Below are positions 22,555-34,797 of a stretch of 64,000 nt of DNA, in pieces. The notes beneath the pieces are model-generated. The model ran no database searches. It was not told the origin of the DNA and saw nothing but the letters and a program-made list of their open reading frames with translations. The stretch comes from Portulaca oleracea (Eukaryota > Streptophyta > Magnoliopsida > Caryophyllales > Portulacaceae), in assembly GCA_029582165.1 (NCBI GenBank), contig CM055872.1, forward strand, positions 51,858,695-51,922,694, in the 5' to 3' direction. The first letter of the stretch is position 1, and each line of letters starts with the position of its first letter. The translations under genes and the position numbers were made by a program.

Positions 22555-25159
22555 TCATGCACCAATTGTTTGCAAATCTATTGATGCCAAGTGCAAGCAC
22601 GTCATTGAATTAGGGCACATCATCAGTGCTATCTGTGAGAGAGTTGGGTTGGGAAGATATATGAAAAAATGGGACCCAATACTAAGATGGGAGGTGCTTA
22701 ATATGAGTCGCCTTCTCCACATGAAAATTTTAAGGTATGGACTCAACAAGGTACACATGTATCCACATGGTCAGGGCCTCCGAGTAGTAGTCCTTTACGG
22801 AGACCAAAATCAAGAGTGCATTTCCAACCTAAATACGTTGGTCTTGTGATAATGACAATGCTAGGGAGAGAAATGGGGGTAATGAGGAAGAAAATTCTGA
22901 CGGTGAGAAGAAGAAGAACAAGAAACTGGGGGAGTAGGTGATGAGAGCGAAGAGGTGGCCAGCACATATGGCCTACACCATTCTATGAATGAGTTGTATG
23001 CCTACTTAGATTGGATGAATCTAGACCATACTGAGCGGTTCACGAGGGTGGAGAACACACAAGCAACCCAAACTGCAAGGTTTGAGAGGATAGAGAGTGG
23101 ATTGCACGCCTATATAGAAAGGCAAGATGCACGAGCAGAGGCTGACCGTTTGGAGCATCAACGCTGCCTAGAATTCATGATGCAACAAATGAACGCCATT
23201 CAGCACCATGCCTAACAGATGACACACGTGTACTATGGGTACCTACCCCAAGGTGACCATACTGCTCCTTCGGGCTGGATTCCACCTCCTGCTCCTCCGG
23301 GCTGGCAACCACCAGGGCCCTGTAATGCCCCGTAACTGTAAGTTCACCACATCCCCTTCCATTTAATTTACATTATTGATATACTTTCGAGAGGAACAGT
23401 TAAGTGAAAAGAGTTGCATACATTTAGTTTTTTTTTTATTCCTTTCAATTTTTTTTCCTTTCTTTGTTCACTTGAACACCTTTTTTACTATTTTTCTCAT
23501 ATAGCTTAGGTGCATATAGTCTAGCTACATTGCATTTCCTAACTGTAATCAGTCTTGTGATTATGATTGCAGAATGAGTACAGAGTCATAAGCTGACATG
23601 AAGATTTTTCTAGGTAACCTCGTTCGCTTCTCTTTCTACTTCAGAATAGTTGTAAGTAGTTAGTTGTATTTTCCTTTTTGGTGGTGTGCACTAATTGGTT
23701 TGGAGTGGGTATTTATTGTTCGAGCCGCGTGGGCTCGGGTCACCACCATTTTGCATGGTTTGTGTGCTTCTTTTTCATTTTTCTTTCCCTTTCATGTGAT
23801 CTTCTTTACTTTTTTTGTTTCTTTGGTATGCATGTGTACCCTTATTCCCAATGAGGACATTGTGGAGCTTTTTGTATGGGGGTGTGGGTGGTATGTGTGC
23901 CTGTTCTAACTGAAAAAAAATGAAAAAAAGTCATAACGTAAAATAAAAAAGAGAGATAACTTTTTTTGACATTTTCTGTATTTCGTTTTGGAGGTAGTCG
24001 TGTACATAGTTATGCAGTGATTGTTTGGATAGCCGAGCTGCTTGGTGAGGAGTACTAAGTGTGTTCAGGATAAGCAATTTGCGTGATTGTTGCCTTGCCT
24101 AAACATAATAAGTAATAACTTCACCTATATGTGCAAACATGATGTCTCCTTAGGATCTTCACTTCTAACGTACATATAATTTCAAACCCTAGCCTCCTAT
24201 TTTCTTTTTCTCTCTAGAAAACCCTAACCTCCTTCTCCTTGGAGGGGGTGCCATCGATTTTTTTGTCGATGGTGAGCCCCAATTTGCTTGATTTCTACCC
24301 CAATTATTAGTTTGGTTTTACGTTTATGCAAAGAAAGCTAGTCTCTTCTTTTGTAAGAGTTTTTTGTACCCTTATTTAGGGTTTTCAGTCTCTTTCTAGA
24401 GTTTTCATTCAGTTGGTGTGGTCTAATACGTTGGATGAAGATTTACTTTCAAATCGCTATAGCACTGGTTGTAAGGTTCTCCATCAATGGTAAAGATGCA
24501 AAGTCATCAAAGAAAGATGCAGACTCATTGAAGAAATCAAAGCCGAACGTCAGTAAGATTAGTATAGTTATTTGGAAGTTGTATTTCATATCTATGTTTT
24601 AGATCTATATTGTTCAATCACGATTTTCATTGTAAGTGTTGTATGGCTTGCTATTAATGAAATCGTTATGTTTGATTTTTAAGAAAAAGGATTTTCACTT
24701 CTAGCTCGTGATTGTAATGATTTTGGTTTAGGAGAAAAGTCTTAGATTCTTGTATATTGATCTAAAAAATATGAGAAAAATTGAAAAAAAAAATCAAAAA
24801 ACAATAAATGAAAAAATGTTGGTATACCTATGTGGGTTGATGTGAGTGGTACGACACTCTCACCCCTTAAGCAGTTTGTTGTGTACGGAGTAACTCGTGT
24901 TGGGAGGGTAAACCCCGCTTTTGGGACGTTCTAATCCCGAAAAGTCCCTGACACAAAAAATAGAGAAAAAAAAAGAAAAGTTCGTTCACATACATAGATC
25001 CGACATGAGTAGTACGACACTCTTGCCCCTTAAGCACCTTGCATGTGTATGGAAAAAATCTGTGTTAGAAGAGTAAACCCCTTTCAGGATCCTTTACATC
25101 TCGAAACAAACCAACAACAAAAAAATATTTAGTGAATAAGTGTGGGAATCTTCTTTATG
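22555..25159 (+). mobile_element. Old Athila-like element, 3' portion (left of the CACTA)
   Basis: At 22600-22850 the sequence encodes a decayed version of the env-like protein found intact at 36.4-37.7 kb: LGHIISAICERVGLGRYMKK aligns with GHIICHFLMKQRFGGYISK. At 22955-23215 an ORF matches the helical Gln/Arg-rich C-terminal part, followed by a Pro-rich tail. Downstream come the same non-coding landmarks as the intact Athila: an AGCCGCGTGGGCTCGGGTC phrase (about 23725), a hairpin with a GGGG-rich tract (about 23845) and two copies of a GGTACGACACTCT...CCCCTTAA block (24850 and 25010). It is interrupted by the CACTA at 25160 and resumes at 63705. Confidence 0.78.
22955..23330 (+). pseudogene. 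Env-like protein C-terminal remnant of the Athila relic
   Basis: An 86-residue open stretch, rich in Glu/Arg/Gln and helix-forming (LDHTERFTRVENTQATQTAR), is followed after a stop by a Pro/Tyr/Gly-rich tail. It parallels the C-terminal coiled-coil and Pro/Tyr tail of the env-like ORF at 37.4-37.7 kb. No transmembrane segment is visible. Confidence 0.65.
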
Positions 25160-25390
25160 CACTACTAGAAACAGCTCATTTCACACTGTAATTTTCGCAC
25201 CGAACAATAGCAGTGGGAAAATTCCCACGTTTTTCCCACTGTTTGATATTTCCCACAATTTTCCCACGGGTAGAATTGTGGTGGGAAGTTTCCCGCTAAT
25301 TTCCCACAAACCAATTATTTTAATTACAAATTATTTTTAATATTTAATTTCCCATCAATTTACAATTTAACAGTGGGAAAAAAATTCACC
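25160..25390. repeat. Left terminus and subterminal repeats of the CACTA
   Basis: About 28 bp of terminal repeat is followed by at least eight copies of a GTGGGAA / TTCCCAC motif in both directions, some forming the palindrome GTGGGAAATTTCCCAC or close variants. In En/Spm such subterminal motifs bind the element's own DNA-binding protein and are needed for excision. Confidence 0.85.
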
Positions 25391-26930
25391 CCACCAATCC
25401 CGAGTATAAAAACTATTCTGCACCCAATCCCGAGCATGAGGCGCCGGCGTACCCCGTAATTTATTCGGTTGAGTCATCCTGGAATAAAAGCCACATCAAG
25501 CCGAGGTTAAAAATTTATACTTTTTTTTTGGGTTAGCAAATAAATCGAAAATAATCAAACCAAAAACCAAGATTCGGACCGGGATCAGAAATCAAAAAAC
25601 CCGAGACCCGAACTCCGTCGGGCGGGTCTGCACGGCGTAAAAATCCGAGACCTGAACTCGGTCAGGCGGGTCTGTCCAACGGAAATCAGACCAAGAACCT
25701 GAGACCCGAATATGGACAAGTGGGTCTGCTCAGTGCAAAAAAAAAACCTAAGACCCGAACTCGGCCGGCGGTTCTGCCTGACAGAAATTATAGGAAAACC
25801 CGGGACCTGAACCCGGACAGACAGGTCAGCACAACGCGAAAATCAAAAAACCTAAGACCCGAGTTTGGTCAGGTGGGTCTGCACCGCTAAAATAAATGAG
25901 GCCCGACCTTCGCCAGGCGGGTCCACACAGTCCGAGAAACCGAAAAAAAAAACAAACCGAGGTCAAAACTCACCTGTGCTGGTCTGCCTATAGTAGAAAA
26001 ATCGAAACCCGGACCCGAGATTGCCTCCGGTCTGGTCTGCCTGACTGACGAGCCTGAACAGTAACTTGGGCATAGATCTTGGAAAGCCACACTAGTCTGA
26101 ACCAAAACTCGGACCGTAGCTATGTGGGTCTGCACAGCCTCGGAAACCCGAACCCACCTTTGGGCGCTCCTGCGCACAGCCTCGGAAACCCGGGGCCCTG
26201 AAACAGCTAGGTGGGTCTGCACACAGTGAAACCCAAGGCCCGGGAATGGCTGGGTGGGTCCACACGAGCCGAGAAAGCCCGAGAATTGATCTGGGCGGGT
26301 CTGCACGAGCCGAGAAAACCCGAAGAATTGAGCTGGGCGGGTCTGCACGAGCTTGAACTAAGCTTGAAGATGCAACAAAAATGGAGTTTTGTAGCTTGAA
26401 ATAATGGAGATAGAAGCTTTGAAGAGAGAGAAAGTGAGGAATAGAGATGGAAGAGGACAAATGCATCAGCTTTTAACTCTCATCTTTATTATTATCATCA
26501 TTCTCGTCACCTCTCACTTCCCCATTTTTTTTTAAATTCAAAAAATAAACCGGTCAATTTGATTGATTAAATTAGCATTTGATTGCTTGGTTGACTGATT
26601 AATTAATCAGTTGACCCATATTTTCAACCGGGAATAATAATGCTACACACTCAGATTTATTTCATTATAATATTTTTAAGAGAAGTACAAAAATATTTTT
26701 CTTTGTATACTCAGAAAATAAATAAATTAAATCAAGAGAAGTACGACGCATGCGGTGCATTAAAATTAAATTAAAAATTTTCAAAAGAAATATGGAGTTA
26801 AACATCCATATAGTTAGAAAGTTTATTTTCAAAGAGGAAGCGACAAATTTATGACATATTTTATTTTCAAGAGAATTATGAATATTCATACACTCAAAAA
26901 ATAATATGAAGTCATATATGAATTTTTGAT
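25391..26930. other. Unassigned block inside the CACTA, possibly an LTR remnant
   Basis: No protein domain was found on either strand. Read on the minus strand, 26500-26400 resembles a transcription start (AT-rich, then CT-rich leader), followed by a GC-rich tandem array at 26360-25560. This layout resembles the LTRs of the Tat-type elements elsewhere in the window, but matching LTR ends were not found. 26640-26930 is AT-rich, with repeated AAGAGAAGTAC and TTTTCAAAAGAAAT phrases. Confidence 0.4.
25560..26350. repeat. GC-rich degenerate tandem array (about 15 units of 40-60 bp)
   Basis: Each unit holds a GGCGGGTCTGCACRG-type core preceded by GAGACCCGAACTCGG-type sequence. Cores are visible near 25624, 25668, 25722, 25770, 25875, 25919, 26127, 26213, 26250, 26297 and 26338. 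Open frames through it (for example 25887-26348 on the minus strand) are explained by the repeat and are not a gene. The core GCGGGTCTGCACGG recurs once in LTR A near 50764. Confidence 0.75.
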
Positions 26931-26973
26931 CACCACCCCCAGTTTGCACACTGGGGGCTAACGTTGTTTTTTA

Positions 26974-27240
26974 TTCAGCCGGACGTCGGGCGTTAACAGT
27001 GCGATGTCAATTCAGCCGGTCGTCGGGCGTTCATAATACGATCATAGTTCAGCCGGTCGTCGGGCGTTTACAATACGATGACAGAAGTTTGAAAGTACAG
27101 TTAGGCGCAGGACAGTTGCTTCCAAGTGTCGACAATCAACAATGACATAGGATATCGTTTCCGGATGTCAAACAGTTACCAGTCAAGAACATCTGACATA
27201 GGACTTTGCTTCCAAGTGTCGACAATCAGTACTGCAGCAT
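26974..27240. repeat. Two short tandem arrays in the 3' UTR of Tat-type element A
   Basis: Three 37-bp units beginning TTCAGCCGGTCGTCGGGCGT start at 26974, 27011 and 27048. A second set repeats TTGCTTCCAAGTGTCGACAA and related phrases at about 27113 and 27203. They lie just upstream of the polypurine tract. Tandem arrays in this position are known for Ogre/Retand (Tat) elements. Confidence 0.75.
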
Positions 27241-27295
27241 CTCCACCTTTTTGGTGTCTTTGAAATACTTTGATCCTCGTCTTACCAGACTCAAT

Positions 27296-27311
27296 CAAAG
27301 TGGGGGCTAAC
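27296..27311 (+). other. Polypurine tract of Tat-type element A
   Basis: CAAAGTGGGGGCTAAC lies directly before an LTR start TGTAGACACC. The same AAAGTGGGGGCT phrase precedes the LTRs at 47951 and 53485, so the following LTR is a 3' LTR in plus orientation. Confidence 0.8.
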
Positions 27312-27766
27312 TGTAGACACCCAAAAAGTGTCATTCTAATATTGTAAATTTTATTTCTAGTATTTCTATTTTTTTATTTTTAGCTTAGATAAATTGCCAA
27401 TTATGTTTGAAATGCAAAAATGAGAGAAGAAAACCTAACAAAATAACACCACAAAAACCAGCCCACAAAAAAAAGGCCCAAAATCAGAACAGGCCCAAGA
27501 GGAGAAGGTTGGGTAGCTCAACATGTGATGCACCCGGGCGTTGGGCGGTTTGCACGCACATCCGCCCACCGGCGTCAAGGTCCGCCGAGCCCGCTTTCAG
27601 ACACGCCTTTTCTCGAGTCGCGTGCTGCACAAGCCACGCCTCGGGAATTGCGCCAGGCAGACCTGTTTCTTCAGCTATTTTTAGCAGATTGGCTTTTTTT
27701 AGCACATCTGCTACTTTTAGCCTGTTTTTAAACTCTAAACCTGATTTTCTCCTCACTCACCTACCC

Positions 27767-27774
27767 TATAAATA
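27767..27774 (+). promoter_or_regulatory. TATA box of LTR A
   Basis: TATAAATA in CCTATAAATACCCTC context is a canonical plant core promoter. LTR C has the same CCTATAAATACCCCC context at 53956-53963. Confidence 0.75.
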
Positions 27775-27818
27775 CCCTCATCTCTTATTTCATTCTTCAC
27801 ACCGAAACCACCTGAGAG

Positions 27819-29141
27819 TGTTCGGTCTCGTTTCGAGCCGAATTCTTCTCTTTATTAGGGAGCTTTTACATGTTCTAACCCCGTATTTCATTTTAGCTAT
27901 GAAATTTTTCTAGTTTTGTAGGAAAATAAAAGAGTGACCTAAAATGGAGCCAAAACGGAGCAAAACTCATCAAATAGAGGAAAGAGGCAGAAGGATGGCT
28001 CGCCCGAGTCACATCCTGGCTCGCCCGAGTCAAGCTGCTGGAAGAGTAGCAAACTTGTCGACCAAAACTGAGCCAAGAAGAAGAGAGACAGAAGGCTGGC
28101 TCGCCCGAGCAACATACTGGCTCGGTCGAGCCATGCTTCTGTACAACAACCATGGGAATTTTAAAAATATGGCTAAGGCAATGAGGAACCAGAGGGCTGG
28201 CTCGCCCGAGCAAGGGCCCTGCTCGACCGAGCTTAGCACCTGAGCCAAGAGAAGCCGCCAAGAAGACAAGGTGCAACCGACAGCTGCTCGCCTGAAAGCG
28301 GTGGCTCGCCTGAGCCACTCGATTTTCTCGCTGATACCAAATTGAAATGTTGCGTTTTGTGTAACAAATTGGGATCATTATAAAGACCTTAGCTGCGATT
28401 TCACTAGGGGATAGCTTTTGCTTAAGTTTTAATATGTATTTCTTAGTTTTAATTGCCTCTTAAGTTGTTTTTACTTTCTCTCTCTTAGGGTTTCTATTGC
28501 CTTGTTCTCCAAGTTCTTGAGATTTTGAGTGTAATCAACTTTTTCTTCAAGTAATTTCAGCAAGCATTTCCTTCATTTACCTTGTGCTTTTGATTTCATT
28601 GAGTTTGCCATTCAAGGTTTCTAGGTTAGCCATCAATCAATCTTTTAGTGAAAAGGGGGATTAAGGGCCACAAATCTTACTTGAAGTGAAGATTTGAGGG
28701 TCCTTAGTAACTTGATTCACAACTTTCTATTTTGTTCGAGGAAAGTTGCAAACGAAGATGAAGAATGAAGAATGGAGATCGATTTTGATTAGTCGTCGAG
28801 GGTATGGACTTAATTCTTAAGCTTGTTTTAATTAATTAGTTGCTTATTAATTGCTATTTGCTTGCCTCTGATCTTGGTGATAGTTTAGTGTTATTAAATG
28901 TTTGCTTGTTAGCTTTATAGATTTCTTTTGCATCAATTGTTAGTAATTACTTGCTTGATTGTGTTTCTTCTTAATGGTCATGTTTAGTATCATGATTAGG
29001 GATAGTTTAATCGCTTAATTTTCATATTTTAAATGCTTTCCGCACTTGAGAACCTCTAACAAACTAAAAACCTAGACAAACCTCACACCCATCCCTGAGA
29101 CCGACAACCTTACTTAAAACCACAAAAATTACAACCGAACA
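27819..29141 (+). repeat. 5' LTR of the Athila element
   Basis: It is 1323 bp, TGTTCGGT to ACCGAACA. Positions 27990-28320 hold at least eight copies of GGCTCGCCCGAGYC and related palindromes in pairs. The TATA box TATAAAG is at 28379-28385. Confidence 0.92.
27990..28320. repeat. GGCTCGCCCGAGCC palindrome array in the Athila 5' LTR
   Basis: Palindromes occur in pairs about 20-25 bp apart (for example 27995 and 28017; 28099 and 28120; 28199 and 28219), the pairs about 90-100 bp apart. The second member often carries CTCGGTCGAG or CTCGACCGAG. The array ends about 60 bp before the TATA box. The 3' LTR repeats it at 39811-40150, with the last pair better conserved there. Confidence 0.85.
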
Positions 29142-29142
29142 A

Positions 29143-29160
29143 TGGCGTCGTTGCCGGGAA
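29143..29160 (+). other. Primer-binding site, tRNA-Asp type
   Basis: TGGCGTCGTTGCCGGGAA begins two bases after the 5' LTR. It matches the 3' end of tRNA-Asp as used by Athila/Calypso elements, with one or two changes from the usual form. Confidence 0.85.
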
Positions 29161-29241
29161 TGGCGTTATTTGGGAGTTTAGGCTTGGTTTGTTTGTGCAT
29201 AGTGTGACTAGTTTAATTGCTTTGCTTGTTTAGCATTAAGT

Positions 29242-30847
29242 TTTAAAATCACTAAAAATAGAAAAAAAATAGAAAAACCAACTAAAAAAGAGAAAGTGCG
29301 TCATTCGATAGGATGGGTTCGAATACCGGAAACCAATAGACTGGTTAGGGTAGAGAAACCTTTAGTCGACCTGCCTAACATGGGTGAGGCAGAACCAAGG
29401 GTTACCTTGAGCGACCAGCTCTACCCATCTTATGATCCGTCTCCATCTTGTTTTGTGTTACCGGCCCTACCTCAGGGAGTTACCTTTGATCCCAGACAGT
29501 ATCATACCCAGAATCTACCTCTTTTTACTAGGACGGGGTTGGCGCTTATCTGGACAGCGGAGTATAAGGAGTATCTTAGTATGGTCACACCACCCGGGGT
29601 ACCTTTAGATTATGTTCTGCTGAAATATTTGCCCTTCGCCCTGCGAGATTCTGCGAAGAGGTGGATGTATAGTATCAAACCGGGATCCATAAACTCATGG
29701 GATATTTTCTTATAGGTATTTATGAAGAGATATTTCCCAAATTTTATGGTAGTTCAAATGAGAAATTCCATCTTGAAGTTTAGACAAGACAAGGGTGAGC
29801 CCTATTGGAAAGCTTTTGAGCGGTTTAAGAATCTTCTGTCTCAATTCCCCTATCATGGGTTTGACCTAGTGAGATTGTGCCAAATAGTGTATGAGGGAGT
29901 AGATCAGGAAACCCGAGTAACCTTAGAGTCTATGTGTCAAGGGGGATTTATGGACAAAACTGCAGAGGAAGCTTGGGACTTTTTGGAGAGTATGTCAGAA
30001 AGGGTACTGCAATGGGGGAATACTAGGGATGAGTCCATAGGAGCACAGTTGTCCAATGCACGGGGAGGGGCACGCGGTGAGTGAGAGTACTGGGTATGAG
30101 GCTAGGTTCGCTTCTTTAGAGAACATGGTAAAAACCCTAGCCCAACAGCAAATTGCATCTTCTAAGACCCAGCCTTGCGCACAAGTGAGTTCTTTAGAGC
30201 GACCCATGTCTCCGAACCCTCAATCCCCTTTGATTTATGCTTGGTGCCAAGGACCTGACCATGTATATGTTAACTGCCCTTTGTATTTGCAACATGTGTC
30301 GTCCAATGTGGAAAATGTTAATGCTATGTTTAACCAGTACCAGCCCTACCAATTTCCTGGGGTGCCAAAACACCCTTTCTTGTCTTATGGGTCGGACAAT
30401 CAAAATGTCTTGAGGCCACCTCCTCCTCACCAACATCAAGCCCAACCAAGACCACCCCCTCAGGCAGCTTATCAAGCACCTCGAGGGCAGACCATCCATC
30501 CCCATATTGCCCATACCCGACCTCCACCAGGATACCAAAGTGAGGACAAGGGGGATAGGAAGTATAAGGAGTTAGAGTCTGGTTTGAGTAGGGTTGAGGA
30601 TACGATGAGTGATATGGCGAAAATGGTAAAACAATTGAATGAGAGTGTAGCTCAACTTATGATGTCTAATAGGGATAGGGGAACCTTTCCTGGGCAGCCG
30701 GAGGCGAACCCCAATGGGAAAGCTTCTAGTTCGTCCTCTTGTGACCCGAACCATGTTAGGGGACTTAATGCGGTGATTACTCTTAGATCAGGGAAAGAAG
30801 TAGATAATCAGGTCCGGGAATTACCTTCAGACTTGCCTAGGAAATAA
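29242..30847 (+). pseudogene. Athila gag, interrupted
   Basis: The capsid domain is recognisable from FTRTGLALIWTAEYKEYL through YLPFALRDSAKRWMYSIKPG, FMKRYFPNFMVVQMRNSI, FRQDKGEPYWKAFERFKNLL and AAEEAWDFLESMSER-type sequence. A TAG at 29713 breaks the capsid, and a one-base shift near 30060-30080 moves to the next frame. That frame carries a degenerate zinc knuckle (AWCQGPDHVYVNCPL, first Cys lost), a Gln/Pro-rich stretch and a coiled-coil segment to a TAA at 30845. No in-frame ATG is evident near the start. Gag would form the virus-like particle; this copy cannot encode one intact. Confidence 0.88.
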
Positions 30848-31708
30848 CCTGTGAGTGTTGGACCTTGTGATGAATTAGTGTCAGTTGAGGATGAGTCATA
30901 TGAGGAAGAGAGGTTGACGAACTTAGGTGAAACCCCGAGTCTTAAGACCTCACCTAGAGTACTTCCAGAGTATAGTCCTGTACAACCTATGGCGTATAAG
31001 CCTTCCCCACCTTTTCCTCAAAGGTTGAGGGGAACTAAGGACCAGAAATTTCTTGAAAAGATTAGGGAGACGTTTTCTCAAGTCAAAGTCAACATTCCCT
31101 TACTAGATGCTATTCAACAATGTCCTTCCTACGCTAGGTTCCTCAAAGAATTGTGTACAACAAAGAGAGCAACTCAGGTTCCTAAGAAGGCATTTTTGGC
31201 CTCTAATGTGAGTTCCATCTTGTCTAGTCAAGTTCCAGTGAAATACAAAGACCTTGGGTGCCCAACCATCTCAATTACCATAGGAGACAATCAGATTGAG
31301 AGAGCCCTCCTTGATCTAGGGGCAAGTGTCAACTTGTTACCCTTACATGTGTATGAGACCATGGGGTTGGGGGAACTGAAACCTACGAGAATGGTTCTCC
31401 AATTAGCCGACCGGTCTACGAGGGTGCCTAAGGGAGTAGTTGAGGACGTGTTGATCCAAGTTGGAACCTTTGTTTTCCCTGTAGACTTTGTTGTGTTAGA
31501 GACAGCTAGGGTTCATAGTCCCCGTGACGAGATTCCAGTCATTTTAGGTAGACCCTTTCTAGCTACATCTAACGCTTGGATTAATTGTAAAGATGGGACA
31601 ATGAAACTGACTTTTGGGAATTTGACTATGGAGTTGAATATTTTCGACCTACAGAAGTCACCATTAGGACATGATGAGCAAGAGTGTAATGCCTTGAAAT
31701 TGGATTAG
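30848..31708 (+). pseudogene. Athila aspartic protease region
   Basis: It is open in the same frame as the end of gag, after the single TAA at 30845, which indicates a gag-pro fusion broken by a point change. The active site is ALLDLGASVNLLPL, where Leu in DLGAS replaces the Thr of most proteases, as is usual in the Athila lineage. The flap/C-terminal element is IPVILGRPFLATSNAWI. Upstream, KKAFLASNVSSIL and VKYKDLGCPTISI are typical of this lineage. A frame change at about 31705 separates it from RT. Confidence 0.88.
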
Positions 31709-33426
31709 TGACCTTGAGAGTAGTGATCCTTCTGATCTTGATGTTGCTCCTAGTGTGAGTGATCTTGTTGAGTTAGGATTTGACCCAGACTGTGTGACCT
31801 CATTGTGTGACTCTGATGTGTTTGACGGTGAATTGTTGTATGAATCATTGTTTGCCTCTCAACATGTGCCTGACATAATAGAGCCTGAGCCACCATCTTC
31901 TAGAACCCTTGAACTTAAACCTCTTCCATCTGAGTTAAAGTATGTTTTCCTTGGCCCTAGTGAGACCTACCCGGTTATCATTGCTTCGAACATAGGTGAG
32001 GACAAAGAGAACAAATTAGTCGAGGTTCTTAGGTTAAACAAGGGGGCTTTGGGATGGACGCTTGGAGACGTCAGGGGGATTAGTCCATCTATCGTGCAGC
32101 ATAGGATATTTTTGGAAGATGGTAGTGTGGCCCAGAGGGATCCTTTAAGGAGACTCAACCCCCAAATGAAAGAGGTGGTTAAGAAGGAGATTCTAAAGTG
32201 GTTAGACAATGGTATCATCTACCCGATTTCTAACAGTAAGTGGGTTAGTCCTATACATGTGGTCCCTAAAAAGGCCGAATTGACAGTTATGGAGAATGAG
32301 AGGGGTGAGTTAGTGTCAACCCGCATCCCATCAGGATGGAGAGTGTGCATAGATTATAGAAAACTCAATAAGGCTACAAGAAAAGACCATTTTCCTTTAC
32401 CTTTCATGGATCAAATGTTAGAGAAGCTGGCGAAGCATGATTTCTTTTGTTTTCTAGATGGGTATTCGGGGTACACTCAGATTTCTATAGCCCCATGTGA
32501 TCAGGAGAAAACTACTTTTACATGCCCATTTGGTACATTTGCTTTCCGTAGGATGCCCTTCAGACTTTGCAACGCCCCCGCCACTTTTCAGCGGTGCATG
32601 GTGTCTATTTTCTCGGACCTTGTTGATGACTGTGTTGAAATTTTCATGGATGATTTCTCAGTATTTGGCACTACCTTTGATGATTGTTTGTCCAATTTGA
32701 GTCGAGTCTTGAGTCGGTGCCAAGAGAAGCACTTGACTTTAAACTGGGAGAAGTGTCATTTTATGGTACGAAAGGGAATAGTTTTGGGCCACGTGATTTC
32801 AAAGGATGGAATCGAAGTGGATAAAGCGAAAATTGACCTAGTTAGGAACTTGACCCCACCCACTTGTGTGAAGGAGGTTAGGTCTTTCTTAGGACATGCT
32901 GGGTTTTATCGTCGATTCATTCGTGACTTTAGTAAGATCGCCAAGCCCCTTTCTGCTTTATTGGCCAAGGAGGTGACTTTTGATTTTTCTGATGAGTGTT
33001 TGAAGGCCTTTAACACACTTAAAGATGCCTTAATATCACCTCCGATTCTCAAACCTCCCACATGGGGGGAACCGTTTGAGTTGATGTGTGACGCCTCTGA
33101 CTTTGCTATAGGTGTGGTCTTAGGACAACGGATTGACAAAAAACCTGTCGTGATTCACTATGCAAGTCACACTTTGAATGAGGCACAACTGAATTACACG
33201 GTAACTGAGAAAGAGTTTCTAGCTATGCGTTTGAGAAATTTAGGGCTTACTTGTTGGGAGCTAAAGTGATTGTGTTTACTGACCATTCGGCCATTCGTTA
33301 TTTGATGGAGAAGAAAGAGTCCAAGCCTAGATTGGTTAGGTGGGTGTTGTTACTTCAAGAATTTGACTGTGAATCCGTGATAGGAAAGGATATGACAATC
33401 CAGTAGCGGACCACCTTTCTAGGATA
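31709..33426 (+). pseudogene. Athila reverse transcriptase and RNase H, frameshifted
   Basis: The frame open at 31755-33269 includes WVSPIHVVPKKAELTVM, GWRVCIDYRKLNKATRKDHF, LDGYSGYTQISI, FRRMPFRLCNAPATFQRCM and the catalytic EIFMDDFSVFG (FMDD in place of the usual YMDD/YVDD). RNase H starts at LMCDASDFAIGVVLGQ. A frameshift near 33230 moves to another frame reading [14 protein letters not shown], and another near 33400 leads to integrase. The frames upstream carry the acidic linker after protease. In intact relatives this enzyme copies element RNA to DNA and removes the RNA. Confidence 0.9.
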
Positions 33427-34797
33427 GTGCCTGAACATGAGATAGAACCTCCTATAGATGTGTGTTTTCCCGACGAGTGCATTCTTAGCATAGGAGTAGA
33501 GCCGTGGTTTGCCGATATTGTCAATTTTAAAGTCACGGGAGAAATGCCTAGTGATTGGAACAGGCATGATAGGGATAGGTTCCTTTACATTGTCAAGAAT
33601 TTCATATGGGATGACCCCTATCTGTTTAAGTATTACCCTGATCAGATTCTTAGAAGGTGCGTTCCGGACGAGTCTATCATGGATGTCCTCTCGTTTTGCC
33701 ACGACCAAACTTGTGGGGGACATTACAGTGGGAAGAAGACAGCATATAAGGTCTTACAAAGTGGATTCTATTGGCCCACCATCTTTAGAGACGCCCATAA
33801 CTATGCCCAAAGTTGTTTTAGGTGTCAAAGTTTGGGAAAAATTTCTAGAAGAAACATGATGCCCTTGCAACCTGAGATTTTTGTGGATGTGTTTGATGTT
33901 TGGGGTATCGATTTTATGGGACCATTTCCCACCTCTTTTGGGAATGAGTTTATTCTTCTAGCAGTGGATTATGTGTCTAAATGGGTCGAGGCAATTCCGT
34001 CAAAACGAAATGATGCAAAAGTAGTGACTAGGTTCCTTCGGGAAAACATTTTTTCTAGGTTTGGTGTACCTAGAGCAATCATTAGCGACCAAGGAACTCA
34101 TTTCAATAATCGATCTTTTACGGCTTTGCTTAGGAAATATTCTGTTGAGCATAGAATGACCACCGCCTATCATCCTCAATCAAATGGCCAAGCTGAGGTG
34201 TCCAATAGGCAGATTAAGCAAATTCTTGAGAAGACAGTGTCAAAGAATAGGAAAGATTGGTCCACCAAATTGACCGATGCTTTATGGGCTTATAGGACGA
34301 CTTACAAGACTCCCATAGGAATGTCGCCGTATAGAGCAGTCTTTGGGAAACCTTGTCACTTGCCAGTAGAACTTGAGCATAGGGCGTGGTGGGCTTTGAA
34401 AGCCTTGAACCTTGACCTTTCGGCAGCTGGGGATATTAGGAAGCTTACTTTGTGTGAATTAGAGGAATTAAGGAGAGAAGCATATGAAAACGGGAGGTTG
34501 AGTAAGGAGCGATCGAAAGTTTTGCATGATAGAATGATCCTTAGGAAAACCTTTGTTCCGGGGCAGAAAGTCCTCCTTTATGACTCACGTTTGCACTTGT
34601 TTGCGGGTAAGCTGAAATCTAGATGGACCGGCCCATTCATTGTGACCACCGTGTTTCCACCGGGAGTAGTTGAGATTAAGGATCCCACTAATGCGTCTGT
34701 GTGGAAGGTAAATGGTCACAGGTTGAAACCTTTCTTGGAGCTTCCGGAGAAGGTGGATGTGGAGTGTGTGACATTCCATATTCCATCCGTTGATTGA
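33427..34797 (+). CDS. Athila integrase region (open, 456 codons)
   Basis: It is open throughout. The zinc-binding region reads [15 protein letters not shown] and CFRCQ. The catalytic core has [31 protein letters not shown] and [17 protein letters not shown], supplying both Asp and the Glu. The C-terminal part has [19 protein letters not shown], typical of plant gypsy integrases. It is the 3' end of the polyprotein rather than a separate gene, and its upstream fusion to RT is broken by frameshifts, so expression is doubtful. It is the best preserved coding region of the element. Confidence 0.88.
   Translation: MPEHEIEPPIDVCFPDECILSIGVEPWFADIVNFKVTGEMPSDWNRHDRDRFLYIVKNFIWDDPYLFKYYPDQILRRCVPDESIMDVLSFCHDQTCGGHYSGKKTAYKVLQSGFYWPTIFRDAHNYAQSCFRCQSLGKISRRNMMPLQPEIFVDVFDVWGIDFMGPFPTSFGNEFILLAVDYVSKWVEAIPSKRNDAKVVTRFLRENIFSRFGVPRAIISDQGTHFNNRSFTALLRKYSVEHRMTTAYHPQSNGQAEVSNRQIKQILEKTVSKNRKDWSTKLTDALWAYRTTYKTPIGMSPYRAVFGKPCHLPVELEHRAWWALKALNLDLSAAGDIRKLTLCELEELRREAYENGRLSKERSKVLHDRMILRKTFVPGQKVLLYDSRLHLFAGKLKSRWTGPFIVTTVFPPGVVEIKDPTNASVWKVNGHRLKPFLELPEKVDVECVTFHIPSVD

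Noticed and set aside
25887..26466. Overlapping minus-strand ORFs of 124 and 153 residues
   Set aside because: They read through a degenerate tandem repeat in different frames with equally repetitive products, so they are artefacts of the array.
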